In this document: positions 1 to 7,155 of the stretch, piece after piece | Position numbering within the stretch: position 1 is the stretch's first letter | Layout: each line of letters begins with the position of its first letter | Assembly: GCF_008807375.1 (NCBI RefSeq) | Contig: NZ_CP043311.1 | Span: forward strand, 5,436,001-5,500,000 | Length of the DNA stretch: 64,000 bases | Reading direction: 5' to 3' | From: Pseudomonas lalkuanensis | Lineage (GTDB): Bacteria; Pseudomonadota; Gammaproteobacteria; Pseudomonadales; Pseudomonadaceae | The notes under the pieces: generated by a model | The model's database searches: none | What the model saw: only the letters and a program-made list of their open reading frames with translations | What the model was told of the DNA's origin: nothing | Position numbers and translations under genes: made by a program

Positions 1-792
1 GTGTCCTTCCAGTTCGAACCCATCGCCGCAGCCTTCGACTACGAGCGTGGCATCGAGCGTGAGGAGCTGGTGCTGATCGTCGACATCGGTGGCGGTACCT
101 CGGACTTCTCGCTGGTGCGCCTGTCACCCGAGCGCCGTGAAGTGGCCGAGCGCCAGGGCGACATCCTCGCCACCGGTGGCGTGCACATCGGCGGTACCGA
201 CTTCGACAAGCAGCTCAGCCTGCAGGGCGTGATGCCGCTGTTCGGCTACGGCAGCCGGATGAAGAGCGACGCGCTGATGCCCACCAGCTTCCACCTGAAC
301 CTGGCCACCTGGCACACCATCAACGCGGTCTATGCGCAGAAGTCGCAACTGGCGCTGAAGAACATGCGCTACGACATCGTCGACACCACCGGCATCGACC
401 GCCTGTTCAGCCTGATCGAGCAGCGCGCCGGCCACTGGCTGGCCATGCAGGTGGAGGACAGCAAGATCGAGCTGACCGAGGCGCAGAGCCGCCGCATCGA
501 CCTGGCGCGCGTCGAGCCGGGGCTGGACGTGGAGCTGACCCGCGCGCTGTTCGAGAACGCCATCGACGACCTGCTGGTACGCATCCGCGCCAGTGTCGAT
601 ACGCTGCTGACCCAGGCCGGCGTGCGCGCCGACCAGGTCGACACCCTGTTCTTCACGGGTGGCTCCAGCGGCATCCCGGCGTTGCGCCAGAGCGTCGCGG
701 CCATGCTGCCCAACGCCCGCCAGGTGGAAGGCAACCTGTTCGGCAGCATCGGCAGCGGCCTGGCCATCGAAGCGAAGAAACGCTACGGCTGA
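1..792 (+). CDS. yegD: Hsp70-family chaperone, YegD-like (3' part, truncated by window start)
   Basis: This is the C-terminal portion (about 263 residues) of an actin-fold Hsp70-family ATPase. The phosphate-binding loop VDIGGGTSDFSLV and the later adenosine-loop motif FFTGGSSGIPALR are both visible, and the central segment fits the YegD branch rather than DnaK. The recognisable Hsp70 sheet begins at once, and YegD proteins are usually about 450 residues, so the real start lies upstream of base 1. The GTG at position 1 should not be taken as the start. There is no DnaK-type peptide-binding domain after the ATPase; the protein ends at KKRYG, as YegD relatives do. Its client proteins are unknown. 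Family assignment is confident, the symbol less so. Confidence 0.85.
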   Translation: MSFQFEPIAAAFDYERGIEREELVLIVDIGGGTSDFSLVRLSPERREVAERQGDILATGGVHIGGTDFDKQLSLQGVMPLFGYGSRMKSDALMPTSFHLNLATWHTINAVYAQKSQLALKNMRYDIVDTTGIDRLFSLIEQRAGHWLAMQVEDSKIELTEAQSRRIDLARVEPGLDVELTRALFENAIDDLLVRIRASVDTLLTQAGVRADQVDTLFFTGGSSGIPALRQSVAAMLPNARQVEGNLFGSIGSGLAIEAKKRYG

Positions 793-818
793 CCGTTCAT
801 CGGCAAACCTGCTGTCCT

Positions 819-842
819 CCGCTGGTCGGCGCCGACCAGCGG
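819..842. promoter_or_regulatory. Perfect 24-bp palindrome between yegD and osmE
   Basis: The half-site CCGCTGGTCGGC is followed directly by its exact reverse complement. No T-run follows, so it is not a classical terminator on the plus strand. It sits about 45 bases before the first OsmE-like gene and could be an operator or a transcript-end hairpin. Confidence 0.5.
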
Positions 843-884
843 TCTAGGCTCATTCCGACGAGGGACACACAGGGAAATGCCTAC

Positions 885-1244
885 ATGAGCAAGCACGCGC
901 TGATCCTGTGCTGCGCCCTGGCCGCCGTGGCCGGATGCGCCAGCAAGATGGAAAACCCCACCGACTTCTACACCTACCGCAACCAGCCGCTGGTCAAGCA
1001 GGTGGATGAAGGCATGAGCGAAACACAGGTGCGCAACATCGGCGGGCCGCCCTCATCTTCCATTCGCCGCAAGGTCAACGCGGGTCTCTGCAACAACTAC
1101 ATCCTCAACCAGGACGGCCACCAGCAGGCCTACCACATCAGCTTCGACGGCAGTGGCCGGGTCGAGGAAAAGGGCTTCATGACCTGCGAGCAGCGGGAAC
1201 AGGTAGAACTGGAAAAGGCCAGGAAGACCAGCTCAAGCTATTGA
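885..1244 (+). CDS. osmE: OsmE-family outer-membrane lipoprotein, copy 1
   Basis: A 119-residue lipoprotein. The signal peptide ends in the lipobox VAGC, so the mature protein would start at the Cys near residue 18. An SmpA/OmlA (BamE-like) fold follows: MSETQVRNIGGPPSS is the typical short helix-turn of this family, and CNNYILNQDGHQQAYHISFD is the strand pair shared with osmotically inducible OsmE proteins. The ATG at 885 is preceded by an AGGGAAA ribosome site. A second gene with the same lipobox and nearly the same body lies at 1461-1802, so this is a tandem duplication. Osmotic-stress-related envelope function is inferred from the family; the exact role is unknown. Its terminator is at 1296-1327. 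Confidence 0.82.
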   Translation: MSKHALILCCALAAVAGCASKMENPTDFYTYRNQPLVKQVDEGMSETQVRNIGGPPSSSIRRKVNAGLCNNYILNQDGHQQAYHISFDGSGRVEEKGFMTCEQREQVELEKARKTSSSY

Positions 1245-1295
1245 TACCGCTTATGCCCCCCGCACACGATATCAGGTAGCCAGCAAGACCAGCTG

Positions 1296-1327
1296 AAAGC
1301 CGCGCCAGTCGCGGCTTTCTGGTTTTT
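1296..1327 (+). terminator. Rho-independent terminator after osmE copy 1
   Basis: The stem AAAGCCGCG / CGCGGCTTT closes a 5-base loop and is followed by CTGGTTTTT. It separates the two OsmE-like genes into different transcripts. Confidence 0.85.
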
Positions 1328-1397
1328 CCTCCGGCATTTGGCCAGCTGCTGGCGCAATGCCGTCCATCGCCTGCTCCGTTTCGGGGCGTTCTCGGGC

Positions 1398-1425
1398 GAA
1401 CTCTCCCCACTCTCCGATGTTCCAA
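1398..1425 (+). promoter_or_regulatory. Candidate AlgU (sigma-22) promoter of osmE copy 2
   Basis: GAACTC, a 17-base spacer, then TCCAA resembles the AlgU/RpoE pattern GAACTT-N16/17-TCnAA. The start would fall about 30 bases before the ATG at 1461. OsmE in P. aeruginosa is reported to be AlgU-dependent, which fits, but this is a motif match only. Confidence 0.4.
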
Positions 1426-1460
1426 GCGCAGTGTTTCAACTGCGTTAACCTCGAGGACCC

Positions 1461-1802
1461 ATGATGTACAAGCAAGCGCTTGTCATGGCTTGTGCCCTGG
1501 CATCGACTGCCGGCTGCGCCAGCAAGATCGAAAATCCGACGGACTACATCACCTTCCGCAACCAGCCCCTGGTCGCGGATGTCGAGCCCGGCATGAGCCG
1601 GCAGCAGGTCCTGCTCATCGGGGGGCGCCCTTCATCCGTCGTCCAGCGCAGCGTGCATCCGGGTTCCTGCAACAATTACATCCTCAACGAAGAAGGCCAC
1701 CAGCAGCCTTACCACATCAGCTTCGACAGCAGCGGCCGGGTCCGCCACAAGGGCTTCATGACCTGCGGACAGCGCGAGCAGGCGGAGCGCGACCAGCTCT
1801 GA
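1461..1802 (+). CDS. osmE: OsmE-family outer-membrane lipoprotein, copy 2
   Basis: A 113-residue lipoprotein with lipobox TAGC followed by ASKIENPTDYITFRNQPL, nearly the same opening as copy 1. The SmpA/OmlA-type segment MSRQQVLLIGGRPSS and the CNNYILNEEGHQQPYHISFD block are conserved. It ends ten or so residues earlier than copy 1. Two ATG codons (1461, 1464) are possible starts. It has its own upstream region with a possible AlgU promoter and is insulated from copy 1 by a terminator, so the two paralogues may be induced by different signals. From memory, this copy looks slightly closer than copy 1 to the P. aeruginosa OsmE protein. Envelope stress function is inferred from the family. Confidence 0.82.
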   Translation: MMYKQALVMACALASTAGCASKIENPTDYITFRNQPLVADVEPGMSRQQVLLIGGRPSSVVQRSVHPGSCNNYILNEEGHQQPYHISFDSSGRVRHKGFMTCGQREQAERDQL

Positions 1803-1871
1803 GCCGTGCCGGGCAGCTGATTGAAAAACGCTGACGACGTACCGGCAACGCAGGTAGCTTTCAACAGTCTG

Positions 1872-3920
1872 CTAAGGCTTGCGCATCTGCTGTAGCAGCG
1901 GCGCACAGGCATTGCCCTCCTCGCCACCGGCCGCCGGCGCCACCAGCGCCAACAGGGCCGCCGCCGGTGCCACCGCCACACCCAGCGCCAACATTCCCGC
2001 TCCGCGTACCATCAGGGGCACCGTCTGCACCCCGGCCTGGGGATTCTTGAAGGTTCCGCGCACGTAGAGCGGCGAACGCAGGGAAAACAACCGCACCCCC
2101 TTGGACTCCGGCGTAACGCTCAGGTCCAGCCGCTCATTGCGGAAGTTGGCGTTGCCGTCGATCTGCACCAACGCATTCTCGGTATCGAAGACGAACAGCC
2201 GCGGCGTCATCAGCCCGTCTTTCAGGCCAAGGTCCGCCGCTGCGCAATTGATCTTCACCTCCTCGTCGCCGAACAGCCTGCCCACCACGTAGTTGCCGAC
2301 GTTGAGCCCGGCGATCTCCATCAGGTTGCGGCTGATGGTGCCGTCATTGACCAGCATCTGCAGGTTGCCGTTGGCGGTACCCAGCAGGGCCGCCACCGAA
2401 TTGCCGGTGCCGGACAGGTCCGCCGTACCGTTCAGCTCGCCCAGGCTGTTGCGCATGGCCTGGACGTTGGGAAACAGCTCCTTGAGCTTGAAGTGGCGGG
2501 CTGTGAGCCGAGCCCTGCCGGTAAGCGGCGCGCGTCGCCCATCCAGGCGGACGACTGCGTCCAGGTCGCCACCGGCCACGCCGAAGCGCAGGGGGTCCAG
2601 GCTGAGCTGGCCATCGTCGAGCAGGACGTGGGTGGACAGGTCGGTGACGGGCAGTTTCTCGCTGTGCTGGATGCGCTTGCCGGTGAAGCGGACGTCGGCG
2701 TCCATCGTCCGCCAGCGCTCGGTGCGGAACGCTTCCACCGGCAACACCTTGTCCGCCGGTTGGCGCGTGGCGACGCCACGGGCCTTCTGACCGGCGCTGG
2801 AGTCGGCACCGATCAGCGGCGCCAGGTCGGCAAATCGCAGCTGCTCGGACGTCAGGGTGCCGGAAAGCTTCGGCCGGGGTTGGCTGGCGGCATAGGTGAG
2901 GTCGCCATGGATATCGCTGCCGCCGATGCGGCCGTTGAAACCCTGGTAGTGGAACCTCGCCCCGCCCGGTTCGTTCAGGCTGGCCACCAGCCGGCCATCG
3001 GTGGAATAGGCCGGGGTTTCCGGCAGGGTTACGCCGGTCAGGGGATAGAGCTGGGCCAGGCTCTTGCCGGACAGTTGCAGGCGCAGGTCCAGGGCACCCA
3101 GCTCGCGCGGGTCGGTCAGGGTGCCCAGCAGGACGATACGGGTGTCGCCGGCCCTGATATCAGCCTGCAACGGGAACGGCAGGTCGGCATTCTGCAGCGC
3201 CAGCAGACCACCCACCTTGCCTTTGCCATCCAGCGGCTGTCCCTTGTAGCTGCCCTTGGCCTGCCAGCCGAAAGCGTAATCCTGCGCGCTGACCGTGGCC
3301 GGCCTGGCGCCCTTGGCCGGCAGCAGTTCGCTGAACGGGATCGGCTTGCCGAGCGGGTCGATGAGCAGATCCAGGCGGGTGCCGGTCTGGGCGTCATCCA
3401 CCTGCACCTGGCCCTTGTCGAAACCTATGGTGCCGATGTCCAGCGTCCAGCCGGAAGGTTGTTGCTCCTCGCCTTCCGGTTTGGCCGGCAGCTCGAAGGT
3501 CCAGTTGTTGCGACCGTCGGCCAGGCGACGGACGCTGGCCCGCGGGCCGCCCAGTTCGATGCGCGGAATGCTCAGTTGCTGCCACAGCAGGGGCAGCGGC
3601 GCGATGCGGAACTCCACCCGTTCGAGGCTGACGAAATCGCCTCCCTTGGCCCATTGCGGATTCCCCAGGCGCAGCTTTTCAGCGGCGAAGTGCGGCCAGG
3701 GCACCAGCGCGCGCCAGCCACCCTCGCCTTCCTCCCGTTGCCAGATGACGCGAAGGTCACCCTCGATGGCGAATTCGCGCCCCAGCTCGGCGGACGCCCG
3801 CTCGTTGAGCGCAGGCTTGATGCGGTTCCAATCGAAGGTGGCGACCAGCACCAGCAAGGCCGTCAACAGCAGCACCAGCGCCAGGACCGTCCTGGCCAGG
3901 AAGCGAAGACCTCGTGTCAT
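1872..3920 (-). CDS. AsmA-family inner-membrane/periplasmic protein
   Basis: A 682-residue AsmA-type protein. One N-terminal membrane helix (LARTVLALVLLLTALLVLVA) is followed by the family signature FDWNRIKPALNERASAELGREF and a long periplasmic beta-rich body. Near the C-terminus the AsmA-like segment GTANGNLQMLVNDGTISRNLMEIAGLNVGNYV is clear. The ATG at 3920 is chosen because GGGGAGA lies just upstream; an upstream ATG at 3941 lacks this. AsmA/TamB/YhdP relatives form bridge-like grooves for phospholipid movement between the two membranes, which is the likely role. The gene stands alone, convergent with osmE copy 2. The C-terminal tail is alanine-rich with two Cys residues. Confidence 0.85.
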   Translation of the reverse strand: MTRGLRFLARTVLALVLLLTALLVLVATFDWNRIKPALNERASAELGREFAIEGDLRVIWQREEGEGGWRALVPWPHFAAEKLRLGNPQWAKGGDFVSLERVEFRIAPLPLLWQQLSIPRIELGGPRASVRRLADGRNNWTFELPAKPEGEEQQPSGWTLDIGTIGFDKGQVQVDDAQTGTRLDLLIDPLGKPIPFSELLPAKGARPATVSAQDYAFGWQAKGSYKGQPLDGKGKVGGLLALQNADLPFPLQADIRAGDTRIVLLGTLTDPRELGALDLRLQLSGKSLAQLYPLTGVTLPETPAYSTDGRLVASLNEPGGARFHYQGFNGRIGGSDIHGDLTYAASQPRPKLSGTLTSEQLRFADLAPLIGADSSAGQKARGVATRQPADKVLPVEAFRTERWRTMDADVRFTGKRIQHSEKLPVTDLSTHVLLDDGQLSLDPLRFGVAGGDLDAVVRLDGRRAPLTGRARLTARHFKLKELFPNVQAMRNSLGELNGTADLSGTGNSVAALLGTANGNLQMLVNDGTISRNLMEIAGLNVGNYVVGRLFGDEEVKINCAAADLGLKDGLMTPRLFVFDTENALVQIDGNANFRNERLDLSVTPESKGVRLFSLRSPLYVRGTFKNPQAGVQTVPLMVRGAGMLALGVAVAPAAALLALVAPAAGGEEGNACAPLLQQMRKP

Positions 3921-4091
3921 GCATTTCTCCCCTTGATCCACGACAGCCTTCGGGAGGCTGCGTGAAGTCCATGCCTTATCGACCCACGAACGCGCCGAGA
4001 TGCTCCATCCAATGACCTGGCTTTCATTGCCTTCGCCCCGCGAAGCGGTCTTAAAAATACCGCAAGCGCTTGATTATAAAAGCATCCTCGC

Positions 4092-4112
4092 AACATCAAC
4101 GGCGTTGATGTT
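4092..4112. promoter_or_regulatory. Inverted repeat upstream of the repeat-protein gene
   Basis: AACATCAAC and GTTGATGTT are perfect arms around a 3-base centre. The site is about 95 bases before the ATG of the tandem-repeat secreted protein and is a candidate operator. Confidence 0.45.
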
Positions 4113-4120
4113 CTCTATCG

Positions 4121-4134
4121 GAAGTGATCACTTC
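4121..4134. promoter_or_regulatory. 14-bp palindrome GAAGTGATCACTTC
   Basis: A perfect palindrome nine bases beyond the neighbouring inverted repeat, in an AT-richer stretch that probably holds the promoter for the gene at 4205. The protein that would bind it is unknown. Confidence 0.45.
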
Positions 4135-4204
4135 TTAATCAACACCCCGTCCGTAACATAGGCTCCGTAGCCAGTTTCCAGCCCCCGTTGAGGAGCCCAC
4201 GATC

Positions 4205-4651
4205 ATGAAAACCCAAGCCTTCGCCGCCCTGTTCATCGCCGCCCTGAGCACCAGCGTCTTCGCCCTGCCGTCGGATTCCCAGCCGGTTCTGGGCGAGTCG
4301 AAGGAAGGTGCCACCCTCCAGGTCATCGAGCCGGTTGCTGTCGAAGGTGGCTTCATGGTCCTGGACCGCGTCGCCGAAGGTGGTTCCGACCGCACCGGTG
4401 CCAACCGCGTCGCTGAAAGCGGTGCCGACCGTACCGGCGCCAACCGCGTCGCCGAAAGCGGTGCCGACCGCACTGGCGCCAACCGCGTCGCTGAAAGCGG
4501 TGCCGACCGCACCGGTGCCAACCGCGTCGCTGAAAGCGGTGCCGACCGCACCGGTGCCAACCGCGTCGCTGAAAGCGGTGCCGACCGCACTGGCGCCAAC
4601 CGCGTCGCTGAAAGCGGTGCCGACCGCACTGGCGCCAACCGCGTCGCCTGA
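4205..4651 (+). CDS. Small secreted protein of seven 13-residue tandem repeats
   Basis: A 148-residue protein with a clear Sec signal peptide (about residues 1-20, cleavage after SVFA) and a 35-residue linker. From residue 56 there are seven consecutive copies of VAESGADRTGANR (the first reads VAEGGSDRTGANR), ending in VA. There is no transmembrane segment and no Cys after the signal, so it is probably periplasmic or extracellular. Each unit has one Glu, one Asp and two Arg, which gives alternating charge and suggests a disordered or repetitive fold. Related repeat proteins in Pseudomonas are, as I recall, sometimes labelled 'phage infection protein', but I know of no functional evidence for that name. 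A strong hairpin at 4668-4697 ends the transcript. Confidence 0.75.
   Translation: MKTQAFAALFIAALSTSVFALPSDSQPVLGESKEGATLQVIEPVAVEGGFMVLDRVAEGGSDRTGANRVAESGADRTGANRVAESGADRTGANRVAESGADRTGANRVAESGADRTGANRVAESGADRTGANRVAESGADRTGANRVA
4370..4648 (+). repeat. 39-bp tandem repeat, seven units plus six bases
   Basis: Seven in-frame 39-bp units encode the 13-residue motif. Most differ only at a few third positions (for example CGCACCGGT against CGCACTGGC), so copy number can probably change by slippage or recombination without a frameshift. Confidence 0.9.
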
Positions 4652-4667
4652 TTGCAGGCTGCAAAAC

Positions 4668-4697
4668 CACAAAGCCCGGCAAATGCCGGGCTTTGTG
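4668..4697. terminator. Strong hairpin after the repeat-protein gene
   Basis: CACAAAGCCCGGC / GCCGGGCTTTGTG is a 13-bp perfect stem around AAAT. It has no long T-run on the plus strand. On the minus strand it would lie well beyond the desaturase gene. Confidence 0.7.
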
Positions 4698-4699
4698 AT

Positions 4700-4840
4700 T
4701 GTGGGAGCGAATTCATTCGCGAAACAGTGGCACCGGGCCGGCCGGCAACTTCCCTCACCCCCGGCCCCTCTTCCAGAGGGTGAGGGGTGATATCCGGCCC
4801 ACCGGCAGTGCAGTCCTGCAAGAGCGGATTCATCCGCGAA
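4700..4840. repeat. REP-type element pair (direct, second copy degenerate)
   Basis: TGTGGGAGCGAATTCATTCGCGAA occurs at 4700-4723, and a diverged copy, CTGCAAGAGCGGATTCATCCGCGAA, at 4816-4840. This GAATTCATTCGCGAA core recurs at many intergenic sites in the window. Between them (4752-4787) is a CCCTCACCCC...GGTGAGGGG hairpin, a second repeat family also seen at 14248 and 28097. Confidence 0.7.
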
Positions 4841-4841
4841 A

Positions 4842-5903
4842 TCACGCCAACCGGTACTTCCAGACGCGCTTCAGCACGCTGCCGAACTGCACCGACAGCC
4901 GCCCGCTGTTGTAGACCTGCCCGTATCGCCCGGCGATCTCCCGCACCACCTTGGCCATCTCGGCATAGCGCCGCGCCGGCAGGTCGGGGAACAGGTGGTG
5001 TTCGATCTGGTGGCTGAGGTTGCCGGTGAGGATGTGGAACAGCGGCCCGCCTTCCAGGTTGCTGGAGCCCCGCAGCTGACGCAGGTACCAGTGGCCGCGA
5101 CTCTCCCCGGCCAGCACCTCGGGCGGGAATACGGCTGCGCGCTCGGTGAAGTGGCCGCAAAAGATCACGGTGAAGGTCCAGAGGTTACGGATGAGGTTGG
5201 CCAGCAGGTTCCCCGCCAGCACGGCCGTCACGCTCCCTCCCAATGGCAGTGCCAGCAAGGGGAACAGCAGGTAATCCTTCACCGACTGGCGCAGTACCTT
5301 GGCATTGAACTGGCGCAGTCGTGGTCGCAGTTCATCTGCGCTCATGCGGCCCTTGAAGTACTGGTCCAGTCGCAGGTGCTGCACCGCCACCGAGTACTGG
5401 AACAGCACCGCCTGCAGCGTCACCCACAAGGGCTGCCAGCGATAAAAGGGTTTCCAGCGTTGTTCAGGGAAGAGCCGCACCACGCCGTAGCCAACGTCGT
5501 CGTCCTTGCCCAGCACATTGGTGTAGCTGTGGTGGATGTGGTTGTGGGTGTGCCGCCAGAAGTCGGAGGGACCGGCGATATCCCACTCATAGCGGGTGCC
5601 ACGCAGCTCGGGATCGTTCATCCAGTCGTACTGGCCATGCATGACGTTGTGGCCCAGCTCCATGTTCTCAAGGATCTTGCCCAACCCGAGCAGCGCCGCC
5701 CCCAGCAACCAGGTGGGCGGGAACCAGCCGAGCAGCAGCAAGGCGCGTCCGCTCCAGCAGCAGAAGCGGACGGCCGCGCGGATTCGGCGGATGTAACGGG
5801 CGTCGGCTTCGCCGAGATCGTCCAGGGTGCGCTGGCGCAGGGCGTCCAGCTCGGCGCCGAAAGCATCGAGTTCGGCAAAGGTGAGTTCGCGGTCGAATCG
5901 CAT
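4842..5903 (-). CDS. desB: Acyl-CoA delta-9 fatty acid desaturase, DesB-like
   Basis: A 353-residue integral-membrane desaturase. The three histidine boxes that bind the di-iron centre are present: HNVMH after ELG, HTHNHIHH, and HQIEHHLFPDLP. Hydrophobic hairpins lie between them. The preceding gene encodes a flavin/2Fe-2S reductase and the divergent gene a TetR regulator, which matches the P. aeruginosa desC-desB/desT arrangement. There DesB introduces a double bond into saturated acyl-CoA from exogenous fatty acids, with electrons from DesC. The start at 5903 (MRFDRELTF) is 8 bases after the desC stop and follows AGGA; the upstream in-frame extension is not credible. Membrane-fluidity control under DesT is inferred from this context. 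Confidence 0.9.
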   Translation of the reverse strand: MRFDRELTFAELDAFGAELDALRQRTLDDLGEADARYIRRIRAAVRFCCWSGRALLLLGWFPPTWLLGAALLGLGKILENMELGHNVMHGQYDWMNDPELRGTRYEWDIAGPSDFWRHTHNHIHHSYTNVLGKDDDVGYGVVRLFPEQRWKPFYRWQPLWVTLQAVLFQYSVAVQHLRLDQYFKGRMSADELRPRLRQFNAKVLRQSVKDYLLFPLLALPLGGSVTAVLAGNLLANLIRNLWTFTVIFCGHFTERAAVFPPEVLAGESRGHWYLRQLRGSSNLEGGPLFHILTGNLSHQIEHHLFPDLPARRYAEMAKVVREIAGRYGQVYNSGRLSVQFGSVLKRVWKYRLA

Positions 5904-5911
5904 CGCAAGTC

Positions 5912-7015
5912 CTAGAGTTCCAGTTCCACATCGCCCAGCGGCGCGCTGACGCAAAGACGGATCGGCAGCCCCGGCCCATGGGTCATGGCGCCGGTGCGCA
6001 GGTCACGCACGCTGCCGGCCAGGAGCTGGCAGGTGCAGCCGGTGCAGATGCCCTGGCGACAGCCGTGGGGTGGACGCAAGCCATGGGCTTCGGCCTGCTC
6101 CAGCAGATTGGCGGCGCTGTTGCCGGGCAGCTCCCGATGGGAGCGGACGAAGCGCAGACGCACCGCCTCCCCTACTCCGGCGGTCGGCGCCGGCGCAGTG
6201 AAGGCCTCCCATTGCAGACGCCCGCCGCGCGGCGCGGCCTGCCACCAGTCACGCACGCCCGCGACGAATCCGTGGGGTCCGCAGGCCAGCAGGCTGTGCG
6301 CCGGCAGCCCGGCCAGGTGATCCACCTGGAAGCGCCCGGCCAGCTCATCGACCGCCGGCGCCTCGCCGCTGATGGCCCAGCGCACCTGGAAATTGGGGTG
6401 GCGCGCCATCAGCCCCTGCAGCTCCTCGCTGAAGGCGCGCTGGGCACGGTGGCGCACGTAGTGCAGCAGGGTCACCGGCGCAGTGAAACCACGGGCCAGG
6501 GCCTGACGCAGCAGGCCGAGCAAGGGCGTGATGCCACTGCCGGCGGCCAGCAGCAGCACCGAGGAAGCATCCTGAGGCCAATCCAGGTCACCCTGGGCCG
6601 GGTCCAACTCCAGCACGGAGCCGACTTCCAGCCGGTCCAGCAGCCAGTTGGACAACCGCCCTTGCGGCTGGCGCTTCACCGCCAGTTCGAGGCGCCCGTC
6701 CTCCTGCACGCTCACCAGGCTGTAGCTGCGGCCCTGACGCACGCCATCCAGCTCCAGGTGGAGGCGTACATGCTGGCCGGGCCGCCAGCCACGGGTATTG
6801 CCATTGGTGCGCAGGCCGATGGCGAGCATGTCGTCGGCCACCCAACGGCGGGATTCGACACGGGCGAACACGCGGTTGAGCCGCAGAACGGGATGGACGA
6901 GGCGCAGCAGGCAATCCAGGTCGGCTTCCTGCAGCCAGCCGCCGCCGGCCAGTGCGCGCAAGGGTCCCAGCGCGGGGCCGAATCGGCGCGCCAGGGAGAG
7001 AGGTACGAGGGGCAT
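5912..7015 (-). CDS. desC: Flavin/2Fe-2S ferredoxin reductase, electron donor to DesB
   Basis: A 367-residue three-module reductase. The N-terminal half is a ferredoxin-NADP reductase-type FAD domain (GRSYSLVSVQED is the FAD-binding RxYS motif). Next comes an NAD(P)-binding domain (LLAAGSGITPLLGLLRQAL, and the CGP of LLACGPHGFV). The C-terminal plant-type ferredoxin domain has a cluster-binding Cys pattern visible in CRQGICTGCTC plus a later Cys near the end. This is the phthalate-dioxygenase-reductase-like layout used to pass electrons from NADPH to membrane desaturases. It is co-transcribed with desB (8-base gap). The start at 7015 has only a weak ribosome site. Two operator-like palindromes lie just upstream. 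Confidence 0.88.
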   Translation of the reverse strand: MPLVPLSLARRFGPALGPLRALAGGGWLQEADLDCLLRLVHPVLRLNRVFARVESRRWVADDMLAIGLRTNGNTRGWRPGQHVRLHLELDGVRQGRSYSLVSVQEDGRLELAVKRQPQGRLSNWLLDRLEVGSVLELDPAQGDLDWPQDASSVLLLAAGSGITPLLGLLRQALARGFTAPVTLLHYVRHRAQRAFSEELQGLMARHPNFQVRWAISGEAPAVDELAGRFQVDHLAGLPAHSLLACGPHGFVAGVRDWWQAAPRGGRLQWEAFTAPAPTAGVGEAVRLRFVRSHRELPGNSAANLLEQAEAHGLRPPHGCRQGICTGCTCQLLAGSVRDLRTGAMTHGPGLPIRLCVSAPLGDVELEL

Positions 7016-7026
7016 GACAGGACTCT

Positions 7027-7044
7027 AGTGAACACTCGTGCACT
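7027..7044. promoter_or_regulatory. DesT operator-like palindrome 1
   Basis: AGTGAACACTCGTGCACT follows AGTGnACnnnnGTnCACT dyad symmetry. It lies 12 bases before the desC start, in the 140-bp gap between divergent desCB and desT, the place where the TetR-type DesT binds in P. aeruginosa. Confidence 0.65.
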
Positions 7045-7068
7045 AGGCTGCACGAAGATCGGAATTAC

Positions 7069-7086
7069 AGTCAACAGTTGTTCACT
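7069..7086. promoter_or_regulatory. DesT operator-like palindrome 2
   Basis: AGTCAACAGTTGTTCACT is a near-perfect palindrome (AGTnAACAnnTGTTnACT) whose half-sites match site 1. The two centres are 42 bp apart, about four helical turns, so both dimers would sit on the same DNA face. Confidence 0.7.
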
Positions 7087-7155
7087 GAAGCAGGTTCGAC
7101 GCCCGCGAAGCCCTTTTGCTAGAGTGCGCCGCACATTCGCCAACGGCCGCGCCCC

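Noticed and set aside
1..3. GTG at position 1 as the start of the Hsp70 gene
   Set aside because: The ATPase fold begins at once and the N-terminal half is missing; the gene clearly begins before the window.
4370..4648. CRISPR-like array
   Set aside because: The 39-bp units are directly adjacent without spacers and are in-frame coding repeats.
4139..4672. Repeat-containing open frames on the minus strand and in the other plus frames over the 39-bp array
   Set aside because: A 39-bp repeat leaves all frames open. Only the frame at 4205 has a signal peptide and a sensible ribosome-site position.
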